DNA of 64,000 bases from Fimenecus sp045595185 (lineage in GTDB: Bacteria; Bacillota; Clostridia; Oscillospirales; Acutalibacteraceae): NCBI GenBank assembly GCA_045595185.1, contig JAZNZX010000031.1, positions 1 to 64,000 of the forward strand, in the 5' to 3' direction. Below the pieces are notes generated by a model. The model did not search any database. It had not been told where the DNA came from and saw only the letters and a program-made list of their open reading frames with translations. The translations under genes and the position numbers were made by a program. Shown piece after piece: positions 32,438-40,936 of this stretch; the stretch's first letter is position 1; each line of letters starts with the position of its first letter.

Positions 32438-33316
32438 TTATTTTACTCCTGTCATATCAAAATCAGGTATAAAATCCGTCTTTGCTGACGATTTTTCCTG
32501 AACAAAGCCGTTTTGAAGCCCTATATCCAAGAAAAAGTCCACAACCTTGTTGTATTCAGCAGTAGTAAGTCGTCTGTTAAGCTCCTTAAAATCTGCAATA
32601 TTTCCATATGGTATATATTGATTCATAATGCTTATGTATGTGTCGTCAGGAAGATTATTTTTAATCCATAAAAGTATGTTCTTGCTTTCATCCACATTAG
32701 AAGGTAAAACAAGGTGACGAATAATCAATCCCTTTTGAATTATACCGTCTTTAAACTCGTTTTTCGGTTGTTGATGGTACATTTCGAGAATGGCTTTACT
32801 TGCCTTTTCAAAATAATCAGGACACTTTGCGTATTTCATAGACTTTTCACTACTGAAGTATTTAAGGTCAGGAAGATACACATCAACTAACCCTTCAAGT
32901 TTTTTAAGTGTTTCAACGCTGTCGTATCCTGAACTGTTATACACAACAGGAACTGACGGTTTATACTTTGTCAACGCATCAATTATAATATGTGAAAAGT
33001 GAGTTGGATTCACAAAATCAATTGTATGAACTCCTTTTGCTTCAAGCTCCTTGATAATATCAATCAGTCTTTCAGTTGTGATGATTTCACCTTTGTTTTC
33101 GTGACTTATGGGATAATTCTGACAAAAACAGCATTTAAGACTGCAACCTGAAAAGAAAATTGCTCCTGTTCCCTTTTCACCACTTATACAAGGTTCTTCC
33201 CAATTATGAATATCAGCACGCGCAAGAACAGGACTCTGTGGCATTTTACAGAATCCGTTACCCATATATTCAGTTCTTTCTGCATTGCATTTTCTCGGAC
33301 AAAGATTACATACCAT
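32438..33316 (-). CDS. Radical SAM protein, PflA-like (PflX/COG1313 type)
   Basis: A 292-residue radical SAM protein. The N-terminus is Cys-rich (CNLCPRKCNAER), and the SAM cluster motif GCSLKCCFCQNYPIS (CX3CX2C) is near residue 58. The order matches the 'pyruvate formate-lyase activating enzyme-like' PflX group. Members activate unknown glycyl-radical or other targets; no glycyl-radical enzyme gene is adjacent. The start is an ATG behind GGTGGTG. It diverges from coaX. Confidence 0.8.
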   Translation of the reverse strand: MVCNLCPRKCNAERTEYMGNGFCKMPQSPVLARADIHNWEEPCISGEKGTGAIFFSGCSLKCCFCQNYPISHENKGEIITTERLIDIIKELEAKGVHTIDFVNPTHFSHIIIDALTKYKPSVPVVYNSSGYDSVETLKKLEGLVDVYLPDLKYFSSEKSMKYAKCPDYFEKASKAILEMYHQQPKNEFKDGIIQKGLIIRHLVLPSNVDESKNILLWIKNNLPDDTYISIMNQYIPYGNIADFKELNRRLTTAEYNKVVDFFLDIGLQNGFVQEKSSAKTDFIPDFDMTGVK

Positions 33317-33334
33317 ATTTTCACCACCCAGTAG

Positions 33335-33354
33335 CCTCCCTTGTTAAAGGGAGG
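33335..33354. repeat. Short hairpin of the CTCCC family
   Basis: CCTCCC TTGTTAAA GGGAGG, related in sequence to the ends of the 7234-7352 and 34215-34326 elements. It lies between divergent genes, so it is not a terminator of either. Confidence 0.5.
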
Positions 33355-33388
33355 GACGCTTTTTTCATTTATTCTACCACATACCCAC

Positions 33389-33417
33389 TTGATAATCAAA
33401 CTGTTTTGGAGTATAAT
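33389..33417 (+). promoter_or_regulatory. coaX promoter
   Basis: -35 TTGATA (33389-33394), 17-bp spacer, -10 TATAAT (33412-33417), 28 bp before the coaX start. Confidence 0.8.
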
Positions 33418-33445
33418 GTTTTCATTGATTTTGTGAGGTGATAAT

Positions 33446-34210
33446 ATGCTTCTTACAATGGATATAGGAAATACCAATATTAACATCGGACTTTTTGACG
33501 GTGACGAGTTGACAACAAGTGTTCGGCTTGCAACGGAAAGACAGAAGACCGATGACCAATATGCTATGGATTTCACTAATATTTTTGTAATGCATAAAAT
33601 CGGTTTTGAAGAAATTTCAGGTGTTGTGATTTCTTCTGTTGTGCCTGAAATTACCGAATCGGTCACAGGTGCTATTAAAAAGCTTACAGGAAAAGATGCC
33701 CTTATTCTTTCTCCGGGAGTAAAAACAGGTCTTAATATTTTAATCGATAATCCTGCACAGCTTGGTGCTGACCTTGCGGCAGGTGCTGTCGGTGCGGTTG
33801 CCAATTACCCTTTGCCTGCCTTTATTATCGACCTTGGCACAGCGACAAAAATTTGTGCTGTTAATAAGAATAAAGGCTTCAGAGGTTGTATGATTGCTCC
33901 CGGTGTACAGATTTCACTCAAAGCACTTACGGACACAAGCTCGCTTCTTCCGACAATCAGCCTTGAGCCACCTAAAAAGGCTTGCGGTACAAATACGATT
34001 GAAAGTATGCAAAGCGGTGTTGTGCTGGGTACTGCCGCTATGATTGACGGTATTCTTGACAAATTCTGCGAGGAGCTTGGTGAACCTGCCACAATCGTTG
34101 CAACAGGCGGTCTTTCATATTTCATTTCACCTGTCTGCAAGCGAGAAATCATATATGACCGTCACCTTATTTTAAAGGGACTTAAAGCAATTTACGAAAA
34201 GAATAATTAA
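33446..34210 (+). CDS. coaX: Type III pantothenate kinase
   Basis: A 254-residue kinase of the ASKHA fold. Phosphate motif MDIGNTNINIGLF is at the N-terminus. GADLAAGAVGA and IDLGTATKICAV (adenosine/metal region) and VATGGLS near the C-terminus match CoaX. It phosphorylates pantothenate in the first step of coenzyme A synthesis. The next gene downstream encodes an ECF S component likely to import pantothenate, a sensible pair. The start has GTGAGGTGA upstream. Confidence 0.93.
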   Translation: MLLTMDIGNTNINIGLFDGDELTTSVRLATERQKTDDQYAMDFTNIFVMHKIGFEEISGVVISSVVPEITESVTGAIKKLTGKDALILSPGVKTGLNILIDNPAQLGADLAAGAVGAVANYPLPAFIIDLGTATKICAVNKNKGFRGCMIAPGVQISLKALTDTSSLLPTISLEPPKKACGTNTIESMQSGVVLGTAAMIDGILDKFCEELGEPATIVATGGLSYFISPVCKREIIYDRHLILKGLKAIYEKNN

Positions 34211-34214
34211 ACGA

Positions 34215-34326
34215 CCCTCCATCTACGAGGGAGGTGGCATTTTCGCGAGAAAATGACGGAGGGAGTTTTTTCTTAATTATTTATACTCCCTCAGTCACCT
34301 TACGGCGACAGCTCCCTCACAGAGGG
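34215..34326. repeat. Palindromic intergenic repeat, CTCCCTC family
   Basis: CCCTCCATCTACGAGGGAGG at the left and GCTCCCTCACAGAGGG at the right flank the inner hairpins TTTTCGCGAGAAAA and GTCACCTTACGGCGAC. It resembles the 7234-7352 element in layout. It lies between coaX and the ECF gene and may attenuate read-through. Confidence 0.65.
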
Positions 34327-34353
34327 AACGGAATATTCATCAATATTTTGCAT

Positions 34354-34379
34354 TGTATCCCGTATGGGAACAGTAGCAA
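34354..34379 (+). promoter_or_regulatory. Hairpin just upstream of the ECF S-component ribosome binding site
   Basis: TTGCattgtaTCCC and GGGAacagtaGCAA form an interrupted stem next to AAGGAGG. It might influence translation; no known riboswitch class is recognised. Confidence 0.3.
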
Positions 34380-34391
34380 GGAGGAATATAA

Positions 34392-34985
34392 ATGACAAAC
34401 AAAAAATTTGACCGTAACAAAACGGTCAGGCTTACAACCGCCGGTATCCTTACCGCTGTTGTCATAATTTTCCAATTTATTGGTGCATCAATCAAATTCG
34501 GCACATTTTCAGTTTCACTTGTGCTGATTCCTATCGTTATTGGTGCAGCTCTCTGCGGAAAATATGTCAGCACATGGTTAGGTCTTGTTTTCAGCGTGGT
34601 TGTACTTCTTTCGGGAGATGCATCGGCTTTTCTTGCCATTGACCCGTTAGGTACTGTTATAACGGTACTTTTAAAGGGTTCACTTGCCGGTTTTGTCGGT
34701 GGTTTCGCCTTTGAGTTACTGCAAAAAGTCAACACTTATTTTGCAGTTATTATTTCGGCAATTCTTGTACCCGTTACAAACACAGGAATTTTCCTTATAG
34801 GCTGTAAGCTTTTCTTCTTTGAGACAATTAAAGAATGGGCTTTTGGATTAGGCTTTGAAAATGCCTTTACCTATATGATTGTCGGTCTTGTAGGTATGAA
34901 TTTTATTTTTGAACTTGTAATAAACATTGTACTGTCACCGTCAGTTGTAGGTGTAGTAAAAATGCTCAGTAAAAAAAGAAGCTAA
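34392..34985 (+). CDS. ECF transporter S component, probably for pantothenate
   Basis: A 197-residue membrane protein with five to six helices and a basic N-terminus MTNKKFDRNKTVRLTTAGILTAV. Helix 1 (AGILTAVVIIFQFIG) and the G-rich loops match ECF S components (ECF_trnsprt family). The EcfA/EcfT energising module is not in the window and would be shared. Placement directly after coaX supports a PanT-like role in pantothenate uptake; this is context-based. Ribosome binding site AAGGAGG. Confidence 0.82.
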   Translation: MTNKKFDRNKTVRLTTAGILTAVVIIFQFIGASIKFGTFSVSLVLIPIVIGAALCGKYVSTWLGLVFSVVVLLSGDASAFLAIDPLGTVITVLLKGSLAGFVGGFAFELLQKVNTYFAVIISAILVPVTNTGIFLIGCKLFFFETIKEWAFGLGFENAFTYMIVGLVGMNFIFELVINIVLSPSVVGVVKMLSKKRS

Positions 34986-34996
34986 ATCAAAATTTT

Positions 34997-35023
34997 GACC
35001 ACTTGATTTTTAGTCAAGTGGTC
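34997..35023. terminator. Bidirectional terminator
   Basis: GACCACTTGA and TCAAGTGGTC form a 10-bp stem followed by TTTTTTTTG; it also carries A-rich sequence on the left for the convergent esterase gene. Confidence 0.85.
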
Positions 35024-35032
35024 TTTTTTTTG

Positions 35033-36037
35033 TTATATCACATTATTCTTCTTAAGAAATTCTATTGATTGATTTACCCATTGACCCGCTTCAAGCTTAT
35101 CGGCAAGACCGAATCCGTGAACATTACCGCGATAAATATGCATTTCATTCGGCACGCCTTTTTCATCAAGAACTTTTTTCACAAGCTGACAGTTTGTTTC
35201 AGGCGACACAATAGGGTCGTATCTCATTGAAAACATAAACATTGGCGGATAATTCTCATCAACAAGATTATGTACAGACAATTTTCGGGATAATTCTTCA
35301 CTATAATTTTTCCCAAGAAAGATTTTGTCACTTGTGATGCCGAAATCCTTACATTTAAGATTGGTCATGGGATAACCGCCGATTACTGCGTCAGGCTTAC
35401 CGTTTATATGACACAAAGCCCCTGTCATTTCCTTTAATTCGTCATAAACACCGTTAATACTTGTTACAAGGTGACCGCCTGCAGAAAATCCCATAGCAAT
35501 AACACTGTTTTCCATAATTCCCCATTCTTCTGCATTGTTGCGGACAGTCTGGATTGCCCTTATAAAGTCAAGCTGAGGGCAAGGATAACGACAAGGTGAT
35601 GTACGGTAGCATACAATAATTGCATGAAAACCAAGCTCATTGAACCTTTGTGCCATATCAACACCTTCGTGTCCCATACAAACATGAAGATATGCTCCGC
35701 CAGGTGCAATCATCACGACAGGTGCTTTTTTATTTTCCAAAAGAAATGGCACAATATACGGCTTTCTTTCACCGTCATAAATCGGTATATCCTTTTCGTC
35801 CCATAAAGGAATACTGCGAGGGTCGTCATAAGGCACAACATTGTCTTCGCCATTAAAAAAACCAACTAAATCCTTTATAAAATTACCCGGAATAATTTTT
35901 GCAAGGGTACTGAATTTAAACGGTGCCATAAGTCGCAGAATCCTGTTGATTTCAGGCACAGAAGAATAGCTTTCCAGCCATAAATTTGCACTTTTATCAC
36001 GTCTTACATCACGAAGCCTTTGGTTCATTGTAATCAT
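35033..36037 (-). CDS. Alpha/beta-hydrolase, esterase/acetyl-xylan-esterase-like
   Basis: A 334-residue cytosolic alpha/beta-hydrolase. Oxyanion region VVMIAPGGAYLHVCMGHEG, nucleophile elbow VIAMGFSAGGHL (Ser in GFSAG), acidic segment FMFSMRYDPIVSPE, and catalytic His in HIYRGNVHGFGL. The set resembles BD-FAE/lipase-like esterases that deacylate carbohydrates. Start ATG at 36037 follows the ylmH-like stop within 1 bp and is preceded by GAGGTG. Substrate unknown. Confidence 0.8.
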   Translation of the reverse strand: MITMNQRLRDVRRDKSANLWLESYSSVPEINRILRLMAPFKFSTLAKIIPGNFIKDLVGFFNGEDNVVPYDDPRSIPLWDEKDIPIYDGERKPYIVPFLLENKKAPVVMIAPGGAYLHVCMGHEGVDMAQRFNELGFHAIIVCYRTSPCRYPCPQLDFIRAIQTVRNNAEEWGIMENSVIAMGFSAGGHLVTSINGVYDELKEMTGALCHINGKPDAVIGGYPMTNLKCKDFGITSDKIFLGKNYSEELSRKLSVHNLVDENYPPMFMFSMRYDPIVSPETNCQLVKKVLDEKGVPNEMHIYRGNVHGFGLADKLEAGQWVNQSIEFLKKNNVI

Positions 36038-36038
36038 A

Positions 36039-36773
36039 TTAAAACACCTCAACACCTATTACAAGTCTGTCTTTTTTAGTCTTCCGAAGGACACCCTTAT
36101 AAACAAATCTGCCATAGCCACGAACTGAAACTTTATCGCCTGTATTTACGGTTGCTGACGGGCTGATTTTAACAGCACCGTTAACAAAAACCTTTTCCGT
36201 ATGGAATATGGGCAATACCTGACTTCGTGACATTTTGTAAATTGCAGAGACAATCACATCAAGTCTTTCTGACGAAACTATTATTTCACGATTTTCAGGC
36301 TGTGGCAAGACATTTTCGGGAATTTTTTCTGTATATTCACATTTTACGGTTGTATGCCTTACTTGTGTAAGATTTTCGATTATATAATCAGAAATTGTAT
36401 CAAGACAGAAAAGATAACCGCAATTTTCCCTGATTATTATATCACCAAGCACCTCACGACGAATACCGAGTCCCATAAGTGAGCCTAAAAAATCGCGATG
36501 AGTAAGATTGTCGGCAAATTTTTGATTAACAGGCTTTATACGAACACATTTTATGGGATAATCAGAATTATCTGTAAGGTATTCCCGGTCACCAAAACAG
36601 GCAACGCACCTTTCAGCATTCTCATATCCTCCCCAAAGATTTGCCGATACAGAAAAATGCATAGCACAAAGCTCCGATATTTCGGATAACCCCAAAAAAT
36701 CGGAATAAACCGCATATCCGCCATTGTTGGCTCTTTGTGATAGTTCGTCAAATCGTTTTTGCTTTTCTGTCAT
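36039..36773 (-). CDS. YlmH-like S4-domain RNA-binding protein
   Basis: A 244-residue protein. The central part (SDFLGLSEISELC, later HRDFLGSLMGLGIRREVLGDI) matches the YlmH family, and the C-terminal S4 domain has SERLDVIVSAIYKMSRS and FVNGAVKISPSATVNTGDKVSVRGYGRF. YlmH binds ribosomal or tRNA complexes and sits in division gene clusters in many Firmicutes; here it is apart from them. I set the start at MTEKQK; a longer frame is merely the translated GC-rich repeat at 36789-36808, which separates it from potD. Confidence 0.85.
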   Translation of the reverse strand: MTEKQKRFDELSQRANNGGYAVYSDFLGLSEISELCAMHFSVSANLWGGYENAERCVACFGDREYLTDNSDYPIKCVRIKPVNQKFADNLTHRDFLGSLMGLGIRREVLGDIIIRENCGYLFCLDTISDYIIENLTQVRHTTVKCEYTEKIPENVLPQPENREIIVSSERLDVIVSAIYKMSRSQVLPIFHTEKVFVNGAVKISPSATVNTGDKVSVRGYGRFVYKGVLRKTKKDRLVIGVEVF

Positions 36774-36788
36774 TTGATTCACCAAAAC

Positions 36789-36808
36789 GGCGGGGTCAAG
36801 ACCCCGCC
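36789..36808. repeat. GC-rich hairpin repeat (GGCGGGGTC family), copy 2
   Basis: Same 20-bp palindrome and flanks as 31086-31105. It lies directly after the potD stop, where it may end the pot operon or modulate read-through into ylmH. Confidence 0.7.
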
Positions 36809-36815
36809 TTACCAT

Positions 36816-38033
36816 TTAAACATCATAAAATTTTGCCATGCGCTTTTTCTTTAAAACATTTGCAATAATAATTACAACCACCACTGCAATTACAGAGAAA
36901 AAGCCGATATAAAGTCCTTGAGCATCATTTTCGCCCTTGACCTTCATCCACAATGAATTCATATACTGTAAAGTATCTGTGGGCAAATTGTGGAATGCCT
37001 GAGTATTCTCAAGATTTTCAGGATAAACAGCCTCACTGTCAGCAAGTGAATAGTCAGGATTTTCGGTAACAGCCTTATTAGGTGTTGCATAGTAAATATA
37101 CTCGGCATTTGCAAGAGCGATTTCAGGCTCTAACATAAAATTGATAAACGCCTCTGCACCTTTTTTATTCTGTGCTGCACTCGGAATACACATTGCGTCA
37201 TAAAATGTGTTTACGCCTTCTTTTGGGAAAACAAACCCTAAATCAGGATTATTTTCAACCATCAGTTCATAGTCACCTGCATAGTAAGTTGCGAAAGCAT
37301 ATTCGCCACTTTCCATTTTAATGAAAACCTCGTCCATTACATATTCAGGCTTAACTGTTTTTCTTTGTTCCATCAAAAGCTCTGCCGCTTTGTCCCATTC
37401 TGACTTTTCAGTTGTATTGATACTCTGTCCTAACATAAACTGAGCAATTGCAAAAGAGTCGCGAGGGTTGTTGAACATAAGAACCTTGCCCTTATACTGT
37501 TCATCCCAAAGAACCTCCCAGCTTGTCGGTTCTTCCTTAACAAAGTTTTTATTGTAAATGAGAATTGTTGTACCCACATTGTAAATGACAGCATAATCAC
37601 CTATACCGTTTTCCATAAGATGACCATATTTCTCATTATCAAAATATTTGCTGAAATTCGGAATATTGCTGTAATCAAGAGGCAAGAGCATATCTTCGGA
37701 AATAAGACGCTCAACCATATAGTCAGACGGAATTATAATATCATAGCTGACACCGCCACCTGAAAGCTTTGAATACATATTTTCATTTGACTCAAATGTT
37801 GTATAATTCACATCACAGCCTGTAAGTCTTTCAAACTCGGTAATAACATCAACTTCTTCGTCATCAATGTATTCGCCCCAGTTATAAACATTAAGCGTTG
37901 TACCCTGAAGACCAAGATTTTTATAATACTCAATAGTTTCCTTTGAAAAAATCTCGTCAGTTGCCGATACAGGAAATACAAATACAGACAAAACTATCAG
38001 AGCAGCAAAAAATACGGAGAAAAACTTTTTCAT
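36816..38033 (-). CDS. potD: Spermidine/putrescine ABC transporter, substrate-binding protein with C-terminal membrane anchor
   Basis: A 405-residue PotD-type binding protein. Signal peptide 1-24, then LNVYNWGEYIDDEEVDVITEFERLTG, SYDIIIPSDYMVERL and EAFINFMLEPEIALANAEYIYYATPN, all PotD features. Unlike common lipoprotein PotD, it lacks a lipobox and ends in a transmembrane helix (about 376-395) with a basic tail, so it is anchored at the C-terminus. It overlaps potC by one base. Last gene of the pot operon. Confidence 0.92.
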   Translation of the reverse strand: MKKFFSVFFAALIVLSVFVFPVSATDEIFSKETIEYYKNLGLQGTTLNVYNWGEYIDDEEVDVITEFERLTGCDVNYTTFESNENMYSKLSGGGVSYDIIIPSDYMVERLISEDMLLPLDYSNIPNFSKYFDNEKYGHLMENGIGDYAVIYNVGTTILIYNKNFVKEEPTSWEVLWDEQYKGKVLMFNNPRDSFAIAQFMLGQSINTTEKSEWDKAAELLMEQRKTVKPEYVMDEVFIKMESGEYAFATYYAGDYELMVENNPDLGFVFPKEGVNTFYDAMCIPSAAQNKKGAEAFINFMLEPEIALANAEYIYYATPNKAVTENPDYSLADSEAVYPENLENTQAFHNLPTDTLQYMNSLWMKVKGENDAQGLYIGFFSVIAVVVVIIIANVLKKKRMAKFYDV

Positions 38034-38857
38034 TAAGAGTCCTCCTTTTTTGCTCTCTGCTTTTTATCAGAGCGTGACTGTGCCACATTCATAAGGACAA
38101 GAAGCACAAGCATCGCAACAAAAATAAGAGTTGAAAGTGCATACATATCAGGCTTAACTCTCTTTTTTGTCATTGAGAAAATGTGAATAGGCAAAGTTTG
38201 GAAATCAGGTCCGTTTGTGAAATAGCTGATTATAAAGTCATCAAGGGATAATGTGAACGCCATAATAGCACCTGAAATAATTCCCGGTAAAATTGCAGGG
38301 AAAACCACCTTGAAAAATGCCTGAACAGGCGGACAACCCAAATCCTGTGCTGCCTCATATATTCTGTTATCCGTTTGCTTGAGTTTCGGTAAAACAGAGA
38401 GAATAACATAAGGTAACTGGAATGTGACATGGGCAATAAGAATTGTCCAGAATCCCAAAACATCACGCTTATTGAACATTACACCTGCAAAAACGAACAA
38501 GAGCATCATTGAAATACCCGTAACGATTTCAGGATTCATCATAGGAATGTTTGTAACTGTCATAACAGATGACTTTATGTGCTTATTTCTCATTGAGTTA
38601 ATTCCGACTGCAGCGAGTGTTCCTAATACAGTCGCAATAATTGCAGAAACCACAGCCAGAACGACTGTGTTTTTAAGAGCATCCATTGTCACCTTGTCAT
38701 GGAACAGCTTTTCATACCATTGAAGTGAAAAGCCTTCAAAAATATATGTGCTTTCTGTTCCGTTGAATGAAAACACCATCATAACAACCATCGGTGCATA
38801 CAGAAACGCGAAAACGAGTGCTAAATAAAATTTAGATATCGGAGATGTTTTTGTCAT
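38033..38857 (-). CDS. potC: Spermidine/putrescine ABC transporter permease
   Basis: A 274-residue six-helix permease with the EAA loop EAAQDLGCPPVQAFFKVVFPAILPGI near residue 185 and an opening KFYLALVFAFLYAPMVVMMVFSF typical of PotC. It overlaps potB by four bases. It forms the channel with PotB. Confidence 0.92.
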   Translation of the reverse strand: MTKTSPISKFYLALVFAFLYAPMVVMMVFSFNGTESTYIFEGFSLQWYEKLFHDKVTMDALKNTVVLAVVSAIIATVLGTLAAVGINSMRNKHIKSSVMTVTNIPMMNPEIVTGISMMLLFVFAGVMFNKRDVLGFWTILIAHVTFQLPYVILSVLPKLKQTDNRIYEAAQDLGCPPVQAFFKVVFPAILPGIISGAIMAFTLSLDDFIISYFTNGPDFQTLPIHIFSMTKKRVKPDMYALSTLIFVAMLVLLVLMNVAQSRSDKKQRAKKEDS

Positions 38858-39681
38858 ATAAGAACACCTCCATCATCGTCATTGTCAGTAAAGTAATTTA
38901 CCACACCAAGACAAATTAAAATCATAACCATAAGCACAAGTGAAAGTGCAGCACCAAGATTATAGTTATATGCAGTCTGGAACTGACCCTCAATAACGTC
39001 ACCAATAAGTGTAATCTGTCCTCCACCGAGCTTTTGTGTAATATAGAATGTACTTACACAAGGAACGAAAACCATGGTTACGCCACTTGCAATACCCGGT
39101 ACTGAAAGTGGGAAAATAACCTTGCGAAGACAATAGAACTTATTACAACCTAAATCCTGAGCAGCCTCAACAAGAGAATTGTCCATCTTTGAAAGTGCTG
39201 TATATAAAGGTAAAATCATATATGGCAGGAAATTATAAACCATACCGAGAATAACAGCACCACCTGTATTGAGCATTCTAAGTGGCTCGATACCGAAAAC
39301 TCCCAAAAATCTGTTAACGACACCTGATTCACCTAAAATTGTAATCCATGAATATGTACGAATCAGGAAGCTCATCCACATAGGCAACATTACAAGCATA
39401 GTTGCAACACGCTGAAAAGAAGCCTTAGTCTGTGCTAACGCATAGGCAAAAGGATAAGCAATAAGAAGGCAAATCACAGTAGCAATTGCACCATAACTGA
39501 TTGAGAGAATAAATGTTGTTGTATAATCTCCAATCTGGGTAATATTGTCAAATGTGAAATTACCGTTTGCATCTGTGAAGGCATAATAACCAACCATTAT
39601 GAGCGGTGCTACTATAAATAACACCGACCAGAGCATATAAGGTGCATTACTCACCTTTTGAAGAAATGAGGACTTTTTCAT
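38854..39681 (-). CDS. potB: Spermidine/putrescine ABC transporter permease
   Basis: A 275-residue six-helix permease, EAA loop EAAQDLGCNKFYCLRKVIFPLSVPGI near residue 175, N-terminus with APYMLWSVLFIVAPLIMVGYY. It overlaps potA by four bases. Heterodimer partner of PotC. Confidence 0.92.
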   Translation of the reverse strand: MKKSSFLQKVSNAPYMLWSVLFIVAPLIMVGYYAFTDANGNFTFDNITQIGDYTTTFILSISYGAIATVICLLIAYPFAYALAQTKASFQRVATMLVMLPMWMSFLIRTYSWITILGESGVVNRFLGVFGIEPLRMLNTGGAVILGMVYNFLPYMILPLYTALSKMDNSLVEAAQDLGCNKFYCLRKVIFPLSVPGIASGVTMVFVPCVSTFYITQKLGGGQITLIGDVIEGQFQTAYNYNLGAALSLVLMVMILICLGVVNYFTDNDDDGGVLI

Positions 39682-40805
39682 TCTTCCTCACCTACTGTTA
39701 CCTGAGAAAGTTCATCAAATTCGTCGCTGAATGAACTATAGTCACCATAAAGACCTGAATACTGTGACTTTTTCATAATGTGCATTTCGTCAGGCTTAAT
39801 GGAAATACCGATAACATCTCCGACTTCACTTTTTTCTGTTGTCTGAATCATCCACTTGAAGTTATCAATATCAACGATAATTTCATAATGAACGCCTTTA
39901 AATGTAACTGATGTAACTGTACCCTGAAGCATACCCTTTTCAGGTGCAACAACATCAATATCTTCAGGACGGATTACAACGTCAACAGGCTCGTTATGTT
40001 TAAAGCCCTTATCAACACATTGGAATTTAATTCCGTTAAATTCAACAGTAAAGTCCTCTTTCATAATACCGTCAAGAATATTACTTTCACCGATAAAGTC
40101 AGCAACAAAAGCATTTTTAGGCTCGTTATAAATATCAAGCGGTGTTCCAATCTGCTGAATAACACCTTCATTCATAACAACAACTGTATCGGACATTGAA
40201 AGTGCTTCTTCCTGGTCGTGAGTAACATAAATAAATGTAATACCAAGCTTCTGCTGAATGTTTTTAAGTTCAATCTGCATATCCTTACGGAGTTTAAGGT
40301 CAAGTGCCCCTAAAGGCTCGTCAAGAAGCACAACTCGAGGATTAACAGCCAAGGCACGAGCAATAGCAACTCGTTGCTGTTGACCACCTGAAAGTGAATC
40401 TATTTTACGAGGACCAAAGCCCTTAAGGTTTACGAGAGTAAGCATTTCACTTACCTTTTCTTTTATATCCTTTTCCTTCCATTTCTTCTGACGAAGACCA
40501 AACGCAATATTTTCATATACATTTAAATGAGGAAAAAGGGCATAACGCTGAAAAACGGTGTTCACCTGTCGTTTAAAAGCAGGAACACCATTGATATTTT
40601 TTCCTTCGAAAATAACATCGCCACTATCCTGCTGTAAAAATCCCGCAATAATACGCAGGGTTGTAGTTTTACCACACCCTGAAGGACCCAAAAAGGTGAT
40701 AAACTCACCATCACGGATATAAAGGTTAATGTTATCAAGAATCTTATGGTCGTCAAAGCTGACGCTTATGTTTTTGAGGTCAATAATAACTGGATTGTTT
40801 TTCAA
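39678..40805 (-). CDS. potA: Spermidine/putrescine ABC transporter ATPase (TTG start)
   Basis: A 375-residue ABC ATPase: Walker A GPSGCGKTT, Q-loop, signature LSGGQQQRVAIARALA, Walker B VVLLDEPLGALD, and a C-terminal TOBE-like regulatory domain (about 240-350). The start codon is TTG at 40805 with AAAGGGG eight bases upstream; no ATG is suitably placed. It heads the potABCD operon, which imports polyamines. The promoter and a leader hairpin lie upstream. Confidence 0.93.
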   Translation of the reverse strand: MKNNPVIIDLKNISVSFDDHKILDNINLYIRDGEFITFLGPSGCGKTTTLRIIAGFLQQDSGDVIFEGKNINGVPAFKRQVNTVFQRYALFPHLNVYENIAFGLRQKKWKEKDIKEKVSEMLTLVNLKGFGPRKIDSLSGGQQQRVAIARALAVNPRVVLLDEPLGALDLKLRKDMQIELKNIQQKLGITFIYVTHDQEEALSMSDTVVVMNEGVIQQIGTPLDIYNEPKNAFVADFIGESNILDGIMKEDFTVEFNGIKFQCVDKGFKHNEPVDVVIRPEDIDVVAPEKGMLQGTVTSVTFKGVHYEIIVDIDNFKWMIQTTEKSEVGDVIGISIKPDEMHIMKKSQYSGLYGDYSSFSDEFDELSQVTVGEEE

Positions 40806-40834
40806 TTATGCAGCCCCTTTCCAACCGATAGATA

Positions 40835-40863
40835 TAGTTGGAGCAGTCAGTTAAGACTGCTCC
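40835..40863 (-). promoter_or_regulatory. Leader hairpin of the pot operon
   Basis: GGAGCAGTC and GACTGCTCC form a 9-bp stem in the 5' leader, between the promoter and the TTG start. No T-run follows, so it is a candidate operator or mRNA structure rather than a terminator. Confidence 0.4.
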
Positions 40864-40879
40864 TATTTGGTATGAATTA

Positions 40880-40908
40880 AATATAATCTTAATTCGCAAA
40901 AAAGTCAA
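40880..40908 (-). promoter_or_regulatory. pot operon promoter
   Basis: Minus-strand -35 TTGACT (40903-40908), 17-bp spacer, -10 TATATT (40880-40885). Confidence 0.75.
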
Positions 40909-40936
40909 TAATTTTTACAAATTTCGATTAAAAATT

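Noticed and set aside
40806..40870. Known riboswitch class in the pot leader
   Set aside because: Only a simple hairpin is visible; no conserved motif of a known class was found.
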